Counted from the first letter of the stretch, positions 9,615-18,387 are shown. The stretch: DNA of 64,000 nt from an uncultured Acetatifactor sp. (GCA_947627115.1 CANQUQ010000006.1:62001-126000); one strand, 5' to 3'. Notes: generated from the letters alone by a model not told the origin. A program made the numbers and translations.

Positions 9615-10010
9615 ATGAGAAAGAACAGTGTAAAGAACACCCGGATCAACGGGGAGGTGCAGAAGGTGCTGGCAGAGATCATCCGGGGGGAGATCAAGGA
9701 TCCCCGGATCAGTCCCTGGACAAGCGTTGTCTCGGTGGAGGTCGCCCCCGATCTGAAGACCTGCAAGGCGTGGATCAGCGTGCTGGGCGGCGAGGAGGTC
9801 CGCAGGGCGACTCTGGAGGGGCTGAGGAGCGCGGAAGGGTATATCAGGAGACAGCTGGCAAAGACCGTCAATCTGAGGAATACGCCGGAGATCATCTTTG
9901 TGATGGACCAGTCTATCGAGTACGGCGTGAATATGTCCCGCAGGATCGACGAGGTCATGGCACAGGACAGTCAGAATGCACAGGATCGGGAGGATGCGGA
10001 GGATCTATGA
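9615..10010 (+). CDS. rbfA: Ribosome-binding factor A
   Basis: RbfA (131 residues) is a KH-fold factor that helps mature the 5' end of 16S rRNA in the 30S subunit. Visible blocks are RINGEVQKVLAEIIRGEIKDPR, KTCKAWISVLGGEE and NLRNTPEIIFVMDQSIEYG. It follows infB after a 42 bp gap and shares an ATGA overlap with the next gene, consistent with coupled translation in the same operon. Confidence 0.95.
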   Translation: MRKNSVKNTRINGEVQKVLAEIIRGEIKDPRISPWTSVVSVEVAPDLKTCKAWISVLGGEEVRRATLEGLRSAEGYIRRQLAKTVNLRNTPEIIFVMDQSIEYGVNMSRRIDEVMAQDSQNAQDREDAEDL

Positions 10011-10966
10011 GCGTGAATCTGTTGGAGGAGTGTAAAAATGCCGGACGGATCGGTATCAGCGGGCATGTGAGGCCCGACGGAGACTGTGTGGGCGCCGTGC
10101 TGAGCCTGCAGATGTATCTGCGGAAGTGTCTGCCCGCGGCCCAGGTGGAGGTGTATCTGGAAAAGCCGGCGGATATTTTCAGTGAGATCAGGGGCTTTGA
10201 CGAAATTCATTCCGACTTTCCGGAGGAGGATCCCTTTGACGTGTTCTTTGCGTTGGACTGCGGTGCGGAAAGACTCGGAGGCGCCGAGAAATATTTTCGG
10301 TCTGCCGGGAAAAGGATCAATATTGACCATCATCTCAGGGAAGAGGGAAGCGGGGATGTGAATCACATCGTGCCGCAGGCCAGCTCTACCTGTGAGCTTC
10401 TCTACGATCTGATGGAGGAGGATAAGCTGGACCGGGATATCGCCATGGCGCTCTATATCGGCATCATCCACGATACCGGAGTGTTCCAGTATTCCTGCAC
10501 GGCCCCGGCCACAATGGAAAAGGGAGCAAAGCTGATAGCGTACGGCTTTGATTTTCCCCGGCTGATCCAGGAGACCTTTTATCTGAAGACCTATGTGCAG
10601 GCCCAGGTCATGGGCAGAGCACTCATGGAGAGCGTACGCTTTTTGGAGGGAAGATGTATCGTCAGCTCAGTGGACAGCAGGACGATGGAAATTTATCAGG
10701 TCGGTCCAAAGGATCTGGACGGGATCGTGAACCAGCTGAAAAATATCAAGGGCGTGGAATGTGCAATTTTTATGTATCAGACGGGCCCTCTGGAATACAA
10801 GGTCAGTCTGCGGTCCGGTGAGAAGGTGAATGCGGCACAGGTGGCCTCGTATTTTGGCGGCGGCGGTCACGCCAGGGCGGCCGGCTGTACCATGACGGGG
10901 ACCTTCCATGACTGTGTCAACAATCTGTCGCTGCATATCGAGAGGCAGCTCACGGCGGCTGACTGA
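10007..10966 (+). CDS. nrnA: NrnA-type DHH oligoribonuclease / pAp phosphatase
   Basis: The 319-residue DHH/DHHA1 phosphoesterase should hydrolyse nano-RNA and/or 3'-phosphoadenosine 5'-phosphate, the usual role of this rbfA-linked gene in Firmicutes. Metal-binding motifs are GHVRPDGDCVGA, FFALDCGAERLG, INIDHHLREE and IGIIHDTGVFQYS. The DHHA1 substrate-binding end carries YFGGGGHARAAGC. The start ATG (10007) overlaps the rbfA stop as ATGA and follows CGGAGGATCT. Confidence 0.92.
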   Translation: MSVNLLEECKNAGRIGISGHVRPDGDCVGAVLSLQMYLRKCLPAAQVEVYLEKPADIFSEIRGFDEIHSDFPEEDPFDVFFALDCGAERLGGAEKYFRSAGKRINIDHHLREEGSGDVNHIVPQASSTCELLYDLMEEDKLDRDIAMALYIGIIHDTGVFQYSCTAPATMEKGAKLIAYGFDFPRLIQETFYLKTYVQAQVMGRALMESVRFLEGRCIVSSVDSRTMEIYQVGPKDLDGIVNQLKNIKGVECAIFMYQTGPLEYKVSLRSGEKVNAAQVASYFGGGGHARAAGCTMTGTFHDCVNNLSLHIERQLTAAD

Positions 10967-10982
10967 GTCCGCGGAGGAGAGC

Positions 10983-11885
10983 ATGATCAACGGAATTGTC
11001 ATTCTGGATAAGGAAGCCGGTTTTACATCTCACGACGCGGTGGCAAAGCTGCGGGGGATCTGCGGCCAGAAAAAAATAGGACATACGGGCACTCTGGATC
11101 CTGCGGCCACCGGTGTCCTGCCGATCTGTCTTGGCAGCGCTACGAAGCTCTGCGATATGCTGACAGACCGGGACAAGGAGTATGTGGCGGAGCTTCTGCT
11201 CGGAGTGGAGACGGACACTCAGGACACCACCGGCACCGTGTCCGCGCGGTATGCGGTGGAGGTCTCCGAGGAGCAGGTGCGCAGAGCCTGTGAAGGCTTC
11301 GTGGGGCAATATGATCAGGTGCCGCCCATGTATTCGGCGTTGAAGGTGAACGGACAAAAGCTCTGCGATCTGGCCCGCCGGGGAAAAACAGTGGAGCGCA
11401 GCGCCAGGACGGTGGAAATAAAGGAGCTTGAGATCCTGAGCATACAGATGCCTGTGGTGAAGATGCGGGTGCTCTGTTCCAAGGGGACGTACATCAGGAC
11501 GCTGTGTGCGGACATCGGACAGAGACTGGGCTGCGGAGGCGTCATGCAAAGTCTGCGGCGCACGGCCGTGGGCAGCTTTACGCTGGAGGACGCCGTGACG
11601 CTGGACCGGCTGCAGGAGCTGCGCGACGGGGGAAGGCTTACGGACGTTGTCCGCCCTATGGACAGCGTGTTCGTGAACTGTCCCGCCCTCCACGTCAGGA
11701 AGGATATGGGCAGACTGCTGGAGAACGGGAATCTGATCGCGCCGGAGCAGACGGCGGAGCAGGAGCGTTACGCCCCAGGGGAATGGGTGCGGTTCTACCG
11801 CCCGGACGGCAGCTTTGCGGGAATTTATGCATATCAGACAGAGAAGGGAAAGTACGTGCCTGTCAAAATGTTTCCGGACAGATGA
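10983..11885 (+). CDS. truB: tRNA pseudouridine(55) synthase TruB
   Basis: TruB (300 residues) makes pseudouridine 55 in the T loop of tRNAs. It starts MINGIVILDKEAGFTSHDAV and contains the catalytic motif GHTGTLDPAATGVLP, where the Asp is the nucleophile, followed by PMYSALKVNGQKLCDLARRG and a PUA-like C-terminal part. ATG 10983 follows CGGAGGAGAGC, 16 bp after nrnA. The end of the gene lies just before the probable start of ribF. Confidence 0.96.
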   Translation: MINGIVILDKEAGFTSHDAVAKLRGICGQKKIGHTGTLDPAATGVLPICLGSATKLCDMLTDRDKEYVAELLLGVETDTQDTTGTVSARYAVEVSEEQVRRACEGFVGQYDQVPPMYSALKVNGQKLCDLARRGKTVERSARTVEIKELEILSIQMPVVKMRVLCSKGTYIRTLCADIGQRLGCGGVMQSLRRTAVGSFTLEDAVTLDRLQELRDGGRLTDVVRPMDSVFVNCPALHVRKDMGRLLENGNLIAPEQTAEQERYAPGEWVRFYRPDGSFAGIYAYQTEKGKYVPVKMFPDR

Positions 11886-11922
11886 CAGAGAGCTCATCCG
11901 GCGGGACATACAGGCGGAAAGC

Positions 11923-12852
11923 GTGGTATATTTGGAGATCATTGCAGGTACATCGGATTTTTATCTTGAGAGAGAGACGGCAGCCGCCATCGGCAAATTT
12001 GACGGGGTGCATATCGGCCACAGGAGACTTCTGGAGGAGATATTGGACCGGAAGAGAGATGGTCTGGCTGCCTGTGTGTTTACCTTCGATCCTGCCCCCG
12101 CAGTGTTCTTCGGTATGTCCGACGGAAAGGAACTGACCACCAGAGAGGAAAAAAGAATGCTCTTTGAGCGGATGGGGGTGGATATTCTCATCGAATTTCC
12201 GATGACGGCGGCGACGGCGGCAATGTCCCCGGAAAGCTTTGTCAAGGAAGTGCTGGCGGAACGGATGGAAGCGCGCTTTGTGGCGGCCGGAAGCGACCTT
12301 TCCTTTGGAGCGAAGGGGGCGGGAAATGCGGCGCTTCTGAAGAGCATGGCAAAGTCCCTGGAATTTGAAGTGAAGATCATAGACAAGGTATGCTTTCAGG
12401 AGCGGGAGATCAGCTCCACCTATGTGCGGGAGCAGGTGGAGGCAGGCAATATGGCACAGGTGGAAAGGCTGCTGGGCATGCCCTACCCTGTGGCAGGGAA
12501 GGTAGTGCCCGGCATGCACCTCGGCAGGACGCTGGGATTCCCTACGGTGAATCTGCTGCCGGGGGAAAACAAGCTTTTGCCCCCGAACGGCGTATACTTT
12601 TCCAGGGTGTGCCTGCAGGGGAAACGGTATCGCGCGGTCAGCAACGTGGGATATAAGCCGACCGTTGCCGAAGAACGCATCCTGGGAGTGGAGTCCTATC
12701 TGTACGATTTCGACCGGGAAGTGTACGGGGAGGATGCGGAGGTGTACCTTCTTGCATTTCGCAGACCGGAGAAACGGTTCGACAGTGTTGAGGCGCTGAA
12801 GGCGCAGCTGGCGGAGGATATCGCTGCAGGAGCGCAGTATGCTGCGGACTGA
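11923..12852 (+). CDS. ribF: Bifunctional riboflavin kinase / FAD synthetase
   Basis: RibF (about 309 residues) phosphorylates riboflavin to FMN and adenylylates FMN to FAD. The N-terminal nucleotidyltransferase domain shows AAIGKFDGVHIGHRRLL (GxFDGxHxGH) and EISSTYVREQVEAGN; the C-terminal flavokinase domain shows GRTLGFPTVNLLPGENKLLP and NVGYKPTVAEE. The start is uncertain. GTG 11923 has AGGCGG five bp upstream; TTG 11932, giving MEIIAGTS, fits the family N-terminus better. Further upstream in-frame codons lie inside truB and are unlikely. It is the last gene before a strong new promoter. Confidence 0.93.
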   Translation: MVYLEIIAGTSDFYLERETAAAIGKFDGVHIGHRRLLEEILDRKRDGLAACVFTFDPAPAVFFGMSDGKELTTREEKRMLFERMGVDILIEFPMTAATAAMSPESFVKEVLAERMEARFVAAGSDLSFGAKGAGNAALLKSMAKSLEFEVKIIDKVCFQEREISSTYVREQVEAGNMAQVERLLGMPYPVAGKVVPGMHLGRTLGFPTVNLLPGENKLLPPNGVYFSRVCLQGKRYRAVSNVGYKPTVAEERILGVESYLYDFDREVYGEDAEVYLLAFRRPEKRFDSVEALKAQLAEDIAAGAQYAAD

Positions 12853-12883
12853 AAAAAGATATGGAAATGCAGCAAGGAAAATG

Positions 12884-12912
12884 TTGACATAATGCCTCTT
12901 AGCATGTATAAT
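12884..12912 (+). promoter_or_regulatory. Consensus sigma-70 promoter of the NlpC/P60 gene
   Basis: TTGACA (12884-12889) and TATAAT (12907-12912) are both perfect consensus hexamers with a 17 bp spacer, 82 bp upstream of the start codon. Confidence 0.9.
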
Positions 12913-12923
12913 CTGAGATGGAA

Positions 12924-12940
12924 TGTAACAAAATTGTAAT
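12924..12940 (+). promoter_or_regulatory. Candidate WalR (YycF) box
   Basis: TGTAAC-N5-TGTAAT at 12924-12940 matches the published WalR consensus TGTWAH-N5-TGTWAH exactly. It lies just downstream of the expected transcription start of an autolysin gene, the class of target WalR controls in Bacillus and relatives. A position downstream of the start would suit repression. No walRK genes are in the window. Confidence 0.55.
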
Positions 12941-12993
12941 AATTTCGTAAATACCTTGAAATTAATCTCAGAAATACAGACAGAGGGAAAATC

Positions 12994-14016
12994 ATGAAAG
13001 GAAAAATTTTGATTGCATCGGCAGGCCTGTTCCTTGGTCTGTCACTGATACCGATACACGCGTCCGCCGCCACAGGCGACGTGCTCTATTCCGGCGGCGT
13101 GGCTGCCGTTCTGGACAAAGATCTGACAACGGAGGAATATCTGCAGGCCGCAGAGGATGCCATAGGCGCCTCCTGGGGTTATACCAATATCGGCATCGCC
13201 GATGTGGACAGCGGCAATCTGAATGTCCGTGCCGTTCCCTCCACCGACGGAAAGCTGGCGGGGAAAATGCCGAAGGGTTCCGCCTGCGAGGTCCTGGAGA
13301 CGGCGGACGGCTGGGCGCATATCCAATCCGGTGAAGTGGAGGGGTATGTCAGCATGGATTATCTGCTGACAGGTCCCGACGCAAGACTGAAGGCGAACGA
13401 GCTGGTGAACACGGTGGCGGTCTCCCAGGAGGACGGCCTGAACGTGCGCGAGGATGCCGACCTGGGAAGCGCAGTGCTGACCCAGATACCCAAGGGCGAG
13501 GAGCTGGAATACATCGAGACAGTGGGCGATTGGATTAAGGTCTACATCGACGATGAAGAGGCGTATATCTCCGCCCAGTACGTCAAGGTGGAGGAAAAGC
13601 TGGATACGGCGATCACGATGACGGAATTGCTGTACGGTCAGGGCGTGTCCGATGTGCGGGTAGAGCTGGTGGAGTATGCAAAACAGTTCCTGGGCAATCC
13701 TTACGTGTACGGCGGCAGCAGTCTGACAAAGGGAACGGATTGTTCCGGGTTCACAATGTCGGTGTACAAGAAGTTCGGCGTTTATTTGAGCCATCATGCC
13801 GCATCGCAGGCAAACGAGGGGACGAAGATCAGCAAGAGCGAGCTGCAGCCCGGCGATCTTGTGTTCTATGCGAACAGCCGCGGACATATCAACCATGTGG
13901 CGCTTTATATCGGCGGCGGCCAGGTGATACACGCCAGCAACAAGAGAACCGGCATCAAGATCAGCACATACAATTACAGGACGCCCGTGAAATACGTAAG
14001 GATACTGCGAGACTGA
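12994..14016 (+). CDS. Secreted NlpC/P60 endopeptidase with two SH3b domains
   Basis: This 340-residue secreted cell-wall hydrolase is predicted to cut D-Glu-diaminopimelate links in peptidoglycan stem peptides. A signal peptide (MKGKILIASAGLFLGLSLIP, cleavage near SAA) precedes two bacterial SH3 domains (about residues 62-125 and 140-200). Each SH3 domain contains an N-L-N-V-R or G-L-N-V-R turn. The NlpC/P60 domain fills the C-terminus, with catalytic Cys250 in GTDCSGF and His301 in GHINHVALYIG. It is a single-gene unit between a perfect promoter and the rpsO promoter, and a WalR-like box suggests cell-wall stress control. Confidence 0.92.
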   Translation: MKGKILIASAGLFLGLSLIPIHASAATGDVLYSGGVAAVLDKDLTTEEYLQAAEDAIGASWGYTNIGIADVDSGNLNVRAVPSTDGKLAGKMPKGSACEVLETADGWAHIQSGEVEGYVSMDYLLTGPDARLKANELVNTVAVSQEDGLNVREDADLGSAVLTQIPKGEELEYIETVGDWIKVYIDDEEAYISAQYVKVEEKLDTAITMTELLYGQGVSDVRVELVEYAKQFLGNPYVYGGSSLTKGTDCSGFTMSVYKKFGVYLSHHAASQANEGTKISKSELQPGDLVFYANSRGHINHVALYIGGGQVIHASNKRTGIKISTYNYRTPVKYVRILRD

Positions 14017-14077
14017 CAGCGCCGATCTGCAAGACCGGCAGTGACAATTTTGCGAGACCAACAACAATAATTTTTGG

Positions 14078-14106
14078 TTTACATTATTCCTAATATGTGA
14101 TATTAT
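14078..14106 (+). promoter_or_regulatory. rpsO promoter with extended -10
   Basis: TTTACA (14078-14083), a 17 bp spacer and TATTAT (14101-14106), with TG at 14098-14099 forming an extended -10. The transcript would have a leader of about 115 nt before rpsO. Confidence 0.75.
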
Positions 14107-14176
14107 ATTTAAGTGCACTCAGCCGATGCTCAGTTCAGGGACGCTCCGACCCGGTCTTAGTATCCGGCGATACAAT

Positions 14177-14207
14177 GTGCGCTTCGGGAGAGCATTTCCG
14201 AACGCAC
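14177..14207 (+). promoter_or_regulatory. rpsO leader hairpin (candidate S15 autoregulatory site)
   Basis: GTGCG (14177-14181) pairs with CGCAC (14203-14207), and TTCGG (14183-14187) pairs with CCGAA (14198-14202) above a one-base bulge. The stem ends 7 nt before the AGGAGG of rpsO. S15 represses its own mRNA in several bacterial groups through different leader structures; whether this one binds S15 is inferred. Confidence 0.5.
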
Positions 14208-14229
14208 GCAAAACAGGAGGTAAAAAAGA

Positions 14230-14496
14230 ATGATTTCCAAGGAAAAGAAAACAGCTATTATCAACGAGTATGCCAGGACTCCCGGTGATACCGGTTCGCC
14301 CGAAGTGCAGGTGGCAGTGCTCACCGCAAGAATTCAGGAGCTCACCGAGCATCTGAAGGAGAACCCCAAGGACCATCACTCCCGCCGGGGCATGCTGAAG
14401 ATGGTAGGTCAGAGACGGGGACTGCTGGAGTACCTGAAGAAGAAGGATATCGAGAGATACCGTTCTCTGATCGAGAGACTCGGTCTGAGAAAATAA
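14230..14496 (+). CDS. rpsO: 30S ribosomal protein S15
   Basis: S15 (88 residues) is a primary 16S rRNA-binding protein of the 30S platform. The sequence is canonical: [37 protein letters not shown] and [24 protein letters not shown] 14230 follows AGGAGG at 14215-14220. It lies between the autolysin gene and pnp, the usual partner of rpsO, with a structured leader upstream and a hairpin directly downstream. Confidence 0.98.
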   Translation: MISKEKKTAIINEYARTPGDTGSPEVQVAVLTARIQELTEHLKENPKDHHSRRGMLKMVGQRRGLLEYLKKKDIERYRSLIERLGLRK

Positions 14497-14506
14497 TTTG
14501 CAAAAT

Positions 14507-14541
14507 AAGCGGAGACAGCCCGTCGGCGGGCGGCTCCGCTT
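14507..14541 (+). terminator. Hairpin after rpsO, probable attenuator/terminator
   Basis: AAGCGGAG (14507-14514) pairs with CTCCGCTT (14534-14541) and an inner GCCCG/CGGGC stem lies at 14518-14531. The following TGTTGTGTGTT tail is a poor T-tract, so partial termination between rpsO and pnp is likely rather than full stop. Confidence 0.6.
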
Positions 14542-14562
14542 GTTGTGTGTTCCCGGTGACCC

Positions 14563-14645
14563 GGAACAGAAGAAAAAACCGAGACCGCTGAAAAGCGCAT
14601 GGGAGAGCGCATGTGTTTTTCAGTAGTTTCGGCATCTTCTGTTCC
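14563..14645 (+). promoter_or_regulatory. Long pnp leader hairpin
   Basis: GGAACAGAAGA (14563-14573) pairs perfectly with TCTTCTGTTCC (14635-14645). Inside it, CCGAGAC (14579-14585) pairs with GTTTCGG (14626-14632), CTGAAAA (14588-14594) with TTTTCAG (14617-14623), and GCGC with GCGC (14595-14598/14607-14610). The result is an 83-nt multi-segment stem about 47 nt before pnp. It resembles in position and size the RNase III-cut leader stem of E. coli pnp, but that role here is inferred. Confidence 0.65.
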
Positions 14646-14692
14646 ATGAGCACATAGATGAGCCGCCTGAGGCGGTGGAATGGAGGAAAAAT

Positions 14693-16783
14693 ATGTACCA
14701 GACCTATGAGATGGAGCTGGCCGGACGTACCCTGCGGGTGGACATTAACCGTGTGGGCAAGCAGGCCAACGGATGCGCGTTCATGCGTTACGGTGACACG
14801 GTGGTGCTTTCCACGGCGACCGCGTCGGACAAGCCAAGAGAGGGAATTGACTTCTTCCCTCTGAGCGTGGAATTTGAGGAGAAGATGTATGCCGTGGGCA
14901 AGATTCCCGGTGGATTCAACAAGAGAGAGGGCAAGGCCAGCGAGAACGCAGTGTTGACCAGCCGTGTCATCGACAGGCCCATGCGTCCTCTTTTCCCGAA
15001 GGATTACAGGAACGATGTGACCTTGAACAATCTGGTCCTGAGTGTCGACCCTGCCTGCCGCCCTGAATTGGTGGCCATGCTGGGCGCCGCCATCGCCACC
15101 AGCATTTCTGACATCCCCTTTGACGGCCCCTGCGCCATGACGCAGATGGGCATGATCGACGGAGAGTTTGTCGTGAATCCTTCCCAGGAACAGTGGAAGA
15201 AGGGCGATCTGAATCTGACCGTGGCCTCTACCCGCGAGAAGGTGATCATGATCGAGGCGGGCGCTAACGAAATACCGGAAGCAACCATGATCGAGGCCAT
15301 CTATAAGGCCCACGAGATCAATCAGACCGTCATTGCCTTTATCGACAGGATCGTTTCCGAGGTGGGCAAGAAAAAGCACGAGTACACCAGCTGCGCGATC
15401 CCTCAGGAAATGTTCGACGAGATAAAAAAGATCGTTCCCCCTGAGGAGATGGAGGTGGCTGTGTTCACCGACGAAAAACAGGTCCGGGAGGAGAACATCC
15501 GCGTCATCACCGCCAAGCTGGAGGAGGCCTTCGCCGAGAAGGAGGACTGGCTGGAGGTCCTGGACGAGGCTGTCTATCAGTATGAGAAGAAGACCGTCCG
15601 CAAGATGATCCTGAAGGATCACAAGCGTCCCGACGGCCGTGAGATCACTCAGATCCGTCCTCTGTCGGCAGAGGTCGACATCATTCCCCGTGTACACGGT
15701 TCCGCCATGTTCACCCGCGGACAGACTCAGATCTGTAATGTCTGCACTCTGGCGCCCCTGTCGGAGCAGCAGAGGATCGACGGTCTGGACGAGAACGAAG
15801 TGAGCAAGAGATATATGCACCACTACAATTTCCCTTCCTACTCCGTAGGTGAGACAAAGCCCTCACGCGGACCCGGAAGACGTGAGATCGGCCACGGCGC
15901 TTTGGCGGAGAGGGCACTGATCCCTGTGCTGCCCAGCGAGGAGGAGTTCCCCTATGCGATCCGCAGCGTATCCGAGACCTTTGAGTCCAACGGCTCCACG
16001 TCCATGGCATCCACCTGTGCGTCCTGTATGTCCCTGATGGCGGCAGGCGTGCCCATCAAAAAGATGGTAGCAGGCATCTCCTGCGGTCTTGTGACCGGAG
16101 ACAGCGACGACGATTTCGTGCTGCTCACCGATATTCAGGGCCTGGAGGATTTCTTCGGCGATATGGACTTTAAGGTGACCGGTACGACCGAGGGCATCAC
16201 GGCCATCCAGATGGATATCAAGATCCACGGCCTGACCAGACCTATCGTGGAGGGCGCCATCGCACGCTGCCGGGAGGCAAGACTGTACATCATGGAAAAC
16301 TGCATGAAGCCGGCCATCGCAGCTCCCAGACCTGAGGTCAATCAGTATGCGCCCAAGATCATCTCCGTACAGATCGATCCCGAAAAGATCGGTGACGTGG
16401 TGGGTCAGAGAGGAAAGACCATCAACGAGATCATTGCCCGCACAGGCGTGAAGATCGATATTACGGACGACGGCAATGTTTCCATCTGCGGCACCGATAA
16501 GGAAATGATGCAGAAGGCGGAGGAGATGGTAAGGACGATCGTCACCGACTTCGAGGCGGGACAGATCTTCAAGGGCAAGGTCGTCAGCATCAAAGAATTC
16601 GGCGCATTCATAGAGTTCGCTCCCGGCAAGGAGGGCATGGTGCACATTTCCAAGATCGCCAAGGAGAGGATCAACCGCGTGGAGGATGTGCTGACGCTGG
16701 GCGACATCGTTACCGTTGTCTGCCTGGGCAAGGACAAGATGGGACGTATCAGCTTCTCCATGAAGGATGTAGCTCAGGTATAG
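14693..16783 (+). CDS. pnp: Polyribonucleotide nucleotidyltransferase (PNPase)
   Basis: PNPase (696 residues) degrades RNA from the 3' end by phosphorolysis. Two RNase PH domains are visible; the second contains RVHGSAMFTRGQTQICNVC and SFSPGETKP-like and GRREIGHGALAERAL blocks. A KH domain (VVGQRGKTINEIIARTG) and an S1 domain (FKGKVVSIKEFGAFIEFAPG) close the protein. ATG 14693 follows GGAGG at 14682-14686; an earlier in-frame ATG at 14675 is less likely because it precedes that site. The long leader hairpin and the rpsO context point to the usual autogenous control. A strong terminator follows. Confidence 0.97.
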   Translation: MYQTYEMELAGRTLRVDINRVGKQANGCAFMRYGDTVVLSTATASDKPREGIDFFPLSVEFEEKMYAVGKIPGGFNKREGKASENAVLTSRVIDRPMRPLFPKDYRNDVTLNNLVLSVDPACRPELVAMLGAAIATSISDIPFDGPCAMTQMGMIDGEFVVNPSQEQWKKGDLNLTVASTREKVIMIEAGANEIPEATMIEAIYKAHEINQTVIAFIDRIVSEVGKKKHEYTSCAIPQEMFDEIKKIVPPEEMEVAVFTDEKQVREENIRVITAKLEEAFAEKEDWLEVLDEAVYQYEKKTVRKMILKDHKRPDGREITQIRPLSAEVDIIPRVHGSAMFTRGQTQICNVCTLAPLSEQQRIDGLDENEVSKRYMHHYNFPSYSVGETKPSRGPGRREIGHGALAERALIPVLPSEEEFPYAIRSVSETFESNGSTSMASTCASCMSLMAAGVPIKKMVAGISCGLVTGDSDDDFVLLTDIQGLEDFFGDMDFKVTGTTEGITAIQMDIKIHGLTRPIVEGAIARCREARLYIMENCMKPAIAAPRPEVNQYAPKIISVQIDPEKIGDVVGQRGKTINEIIARTGVKIDITDDGNVSICGTDKEMMQKAEEMVRTIVTDFEAGQIFKGKVVSIKEFGAFIEFAPGKEGMVHISKIAKERINRVEDVLTLGDIVTVVCLGKDKMGRISFSMKDVAQV

Positions 16784-16866
16784 TGTGAAAATCGCATGGA
16801 TGCGCTGATCTGCTCCGGAGCGGAAATGAATATGAGATATCAGGCCGGCACAGACCCGGCCATGAG

Positions 16867-16896
16867 AAAAGGGAGACTGTGAGGTCTCCCTTTTTT
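16867..16896 (+). terminator. Rho-independent terminator after pnp (bidirectional)
   Basis: AAAAGGGAGAC (16867-16877) pairs with GTCTCCCTTTT (16884-16894), followed by a T run. The reverse strand also ends in a T run, so it can serve the converging HD-GYP gene. Confidence 0.9.
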
Positions 16897-16930
16897 GGTC
16901 CCTGTATGTTCTCTGTGGGGGTGTCCGACC

Positions 16931-18283
16931 TTATGCCTCCGCAATGCGGATCTGGTCTTCCACTATCAGTTCCAGGAGACAGTCCACAATGTCCGGATCG
17001 AACTGTTTGCTGCGGTTGTCTGACAGCTCCTGTATGATGTATTCCCTTGTATGCCTGTCGCGGTAACAGCGCTTGCTGTTCATGGCGTCAAAGGCGTCCG
17101 CCACACAGATGATGCGGCCCACAAGAGGGATGTCTTCTCCGCTCTTTCCTGTAGGATATCCTGTGCCGTCGTACCGCTCATGATGGTACAGCGCACCGTC
17201 GCGGATCCCCTTGATGGATGTGAAATCATTTAACAGCTCCGCGCCCACAGTGGTGTGCTTCTTGATGGCGGCATATTCCTCGTCCGTCAGCCTGCCGGGC
17301 TTTTTCAGTATAGCGTCCGGTATGGCCACCTTGCCGCAGTCGTGCATCAGCGCTATGTAAAAGAGCTGACGGCATTCATCCGTCGAAAAGCCCAGCTTCT
17401 GCCCCAGCATCTGAGAATATTCGGCTACCCGGTAGGAATGACCGTTGGTGTAGCTGTCCTTGGCGTCCACGAACTTTGTGAGAACATGGATGGACTGCTC
17501 GATGATAAGCTCATCCTGCCTGATCCGCTTCTGTGCGGCGCGGTCCGTCAGAAAGACTGCAATATATGCAATGACGAGCATCACCCACAGGATCGCAGCT
17601 GCGGAAAAGAACCAGAATACAGGCATCTGCGCCAGTCCCTTGTGCAGGTAGTAGGTGATCTCAAAGTCGTCAAAGACCATGGGCGCAGAATGATGGGAAT
17701 AAAAGATAAGGCCGATCGTCCTGGCGGAGGATTCGTCGTCGGATTTCGGCCGGCCCGTGATCGGGTACTCCTTATCGGCCGCTCCGGGCAGATACTCGAT
17801 ATAATCGCCGTCATTCAGGAGGATCATGGTGTCCGGACCGTCCTGTATGTAGTCCAGGGTGAGATCCTTCGGGGAAAAATTCCTGAGATCCAAGGTCTGT
17901 ACCTTCTCACCCTCTTCGGTGTTCTGATGGATCTCCAGGGAGCCGCACCATGCGTTGCTGACACAGCATGCCTCGTGGATGTTGACCCGCATGGACCAGT
18001 AGGTGATGGTGTAGGGGCTGGCGTTGGTGAACAGTCCCTGATAGATCGTGGCATACCAGGTGGGCATTCCGATTACGTTCTTGACCCACTGGCTGGACTC
18101 GTCGCCTCTGGGAGCGATCTCCATGCTGCAGTCATCGGTGGGACCGGCAGGAGTATAGAGCCTCTCCCGGTGGTTGAACAGGTAGACATGTACGGAACAT
18201 CCGATCAGACCGATGATAATGACGGCCAGCATCAATATCATCAATTTCTTATATCGTTTTAAAAATTTTGCATTGTTGCCCAT
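16931..18283 (-). CDS. Membrane-anchored HD-GYP domain protein
   Basis: The product (450 residues from the ATG at 18283) is a probable cyclic-di-GMP or related cyclic-dinucleotide phosphodiesterase. A basic N-terminus leads into a membrane helix (LMILMLAVIIIGLIG), then an extracytoplasmic region of about 180 residues of unknown fold, a second membrane helix (FWFFSAAAILWVMLVIAYIA) and a cytoplasmic HD-GYP domain. The metal-binding pair is LMHDCGKVAIP (His314) and the signature loop is HHERYDGTGYP. An alternative in-frame ATG at 18337 would add 18 residues; neither start has a strong ribosome binding site. It is a single gene converging on pnp. Confidence 0.85.
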   Translation of the reverse strand: MGNNAKFLKRYKKLMILMLAVIIIGLIGCSVHVYLFNHRERLYTPAGPTDDCSMEIAPRGDESSQWVKNVIGMPTWYATIYQGLFTNASPYTITYWSMRVNIHEACCVSNAWCGSLEIHQNTEEGEKVQTLDLRNFSPKDLTLDYIQDGPDTMILLNDGDYIEYLPGAADKEYPITGRPKSDDESSARTIGLIFYSHHSAPMVFDDFEITYYLHKGLAQMPVFWFFSAAAILWVMLVIAYIAVFLTDRAAQKRIRQDELIIEQSIHVLTKFVDAKDSYTNGHSYRVAEYSQMLGQKLGFSTDECRQLFYIALMHDCGKVAIPDAILKKPGRLTDEEYAAIKKHTTVGAELLNDFTSIKGIRDGALYHHERYDGTGYPTGKSGEDIPLVGRIICVADAFDAMNSKRCYRDRHTREYIIQELSDNRSKQFDPDIVDCLLELIVEDQIRIAEA

Positions 18284-18387
18284 GACTCTTACCCCGACGC
18301 TTTTATCTGCTTTAAAAAGTGTAACATAAACATTCAAAAAATTCCATATTTCTCTCTAAATTTATTCTGGTAAAGTGCGGAAAGATG

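Noticed and set aside
14342..15823. Minus-strand open frame opposite rpsO and pnp
   Set aside because: It overlaps highly conserved rpsO and pnp coding sequence and the pnp leader hairpin; no start signal.
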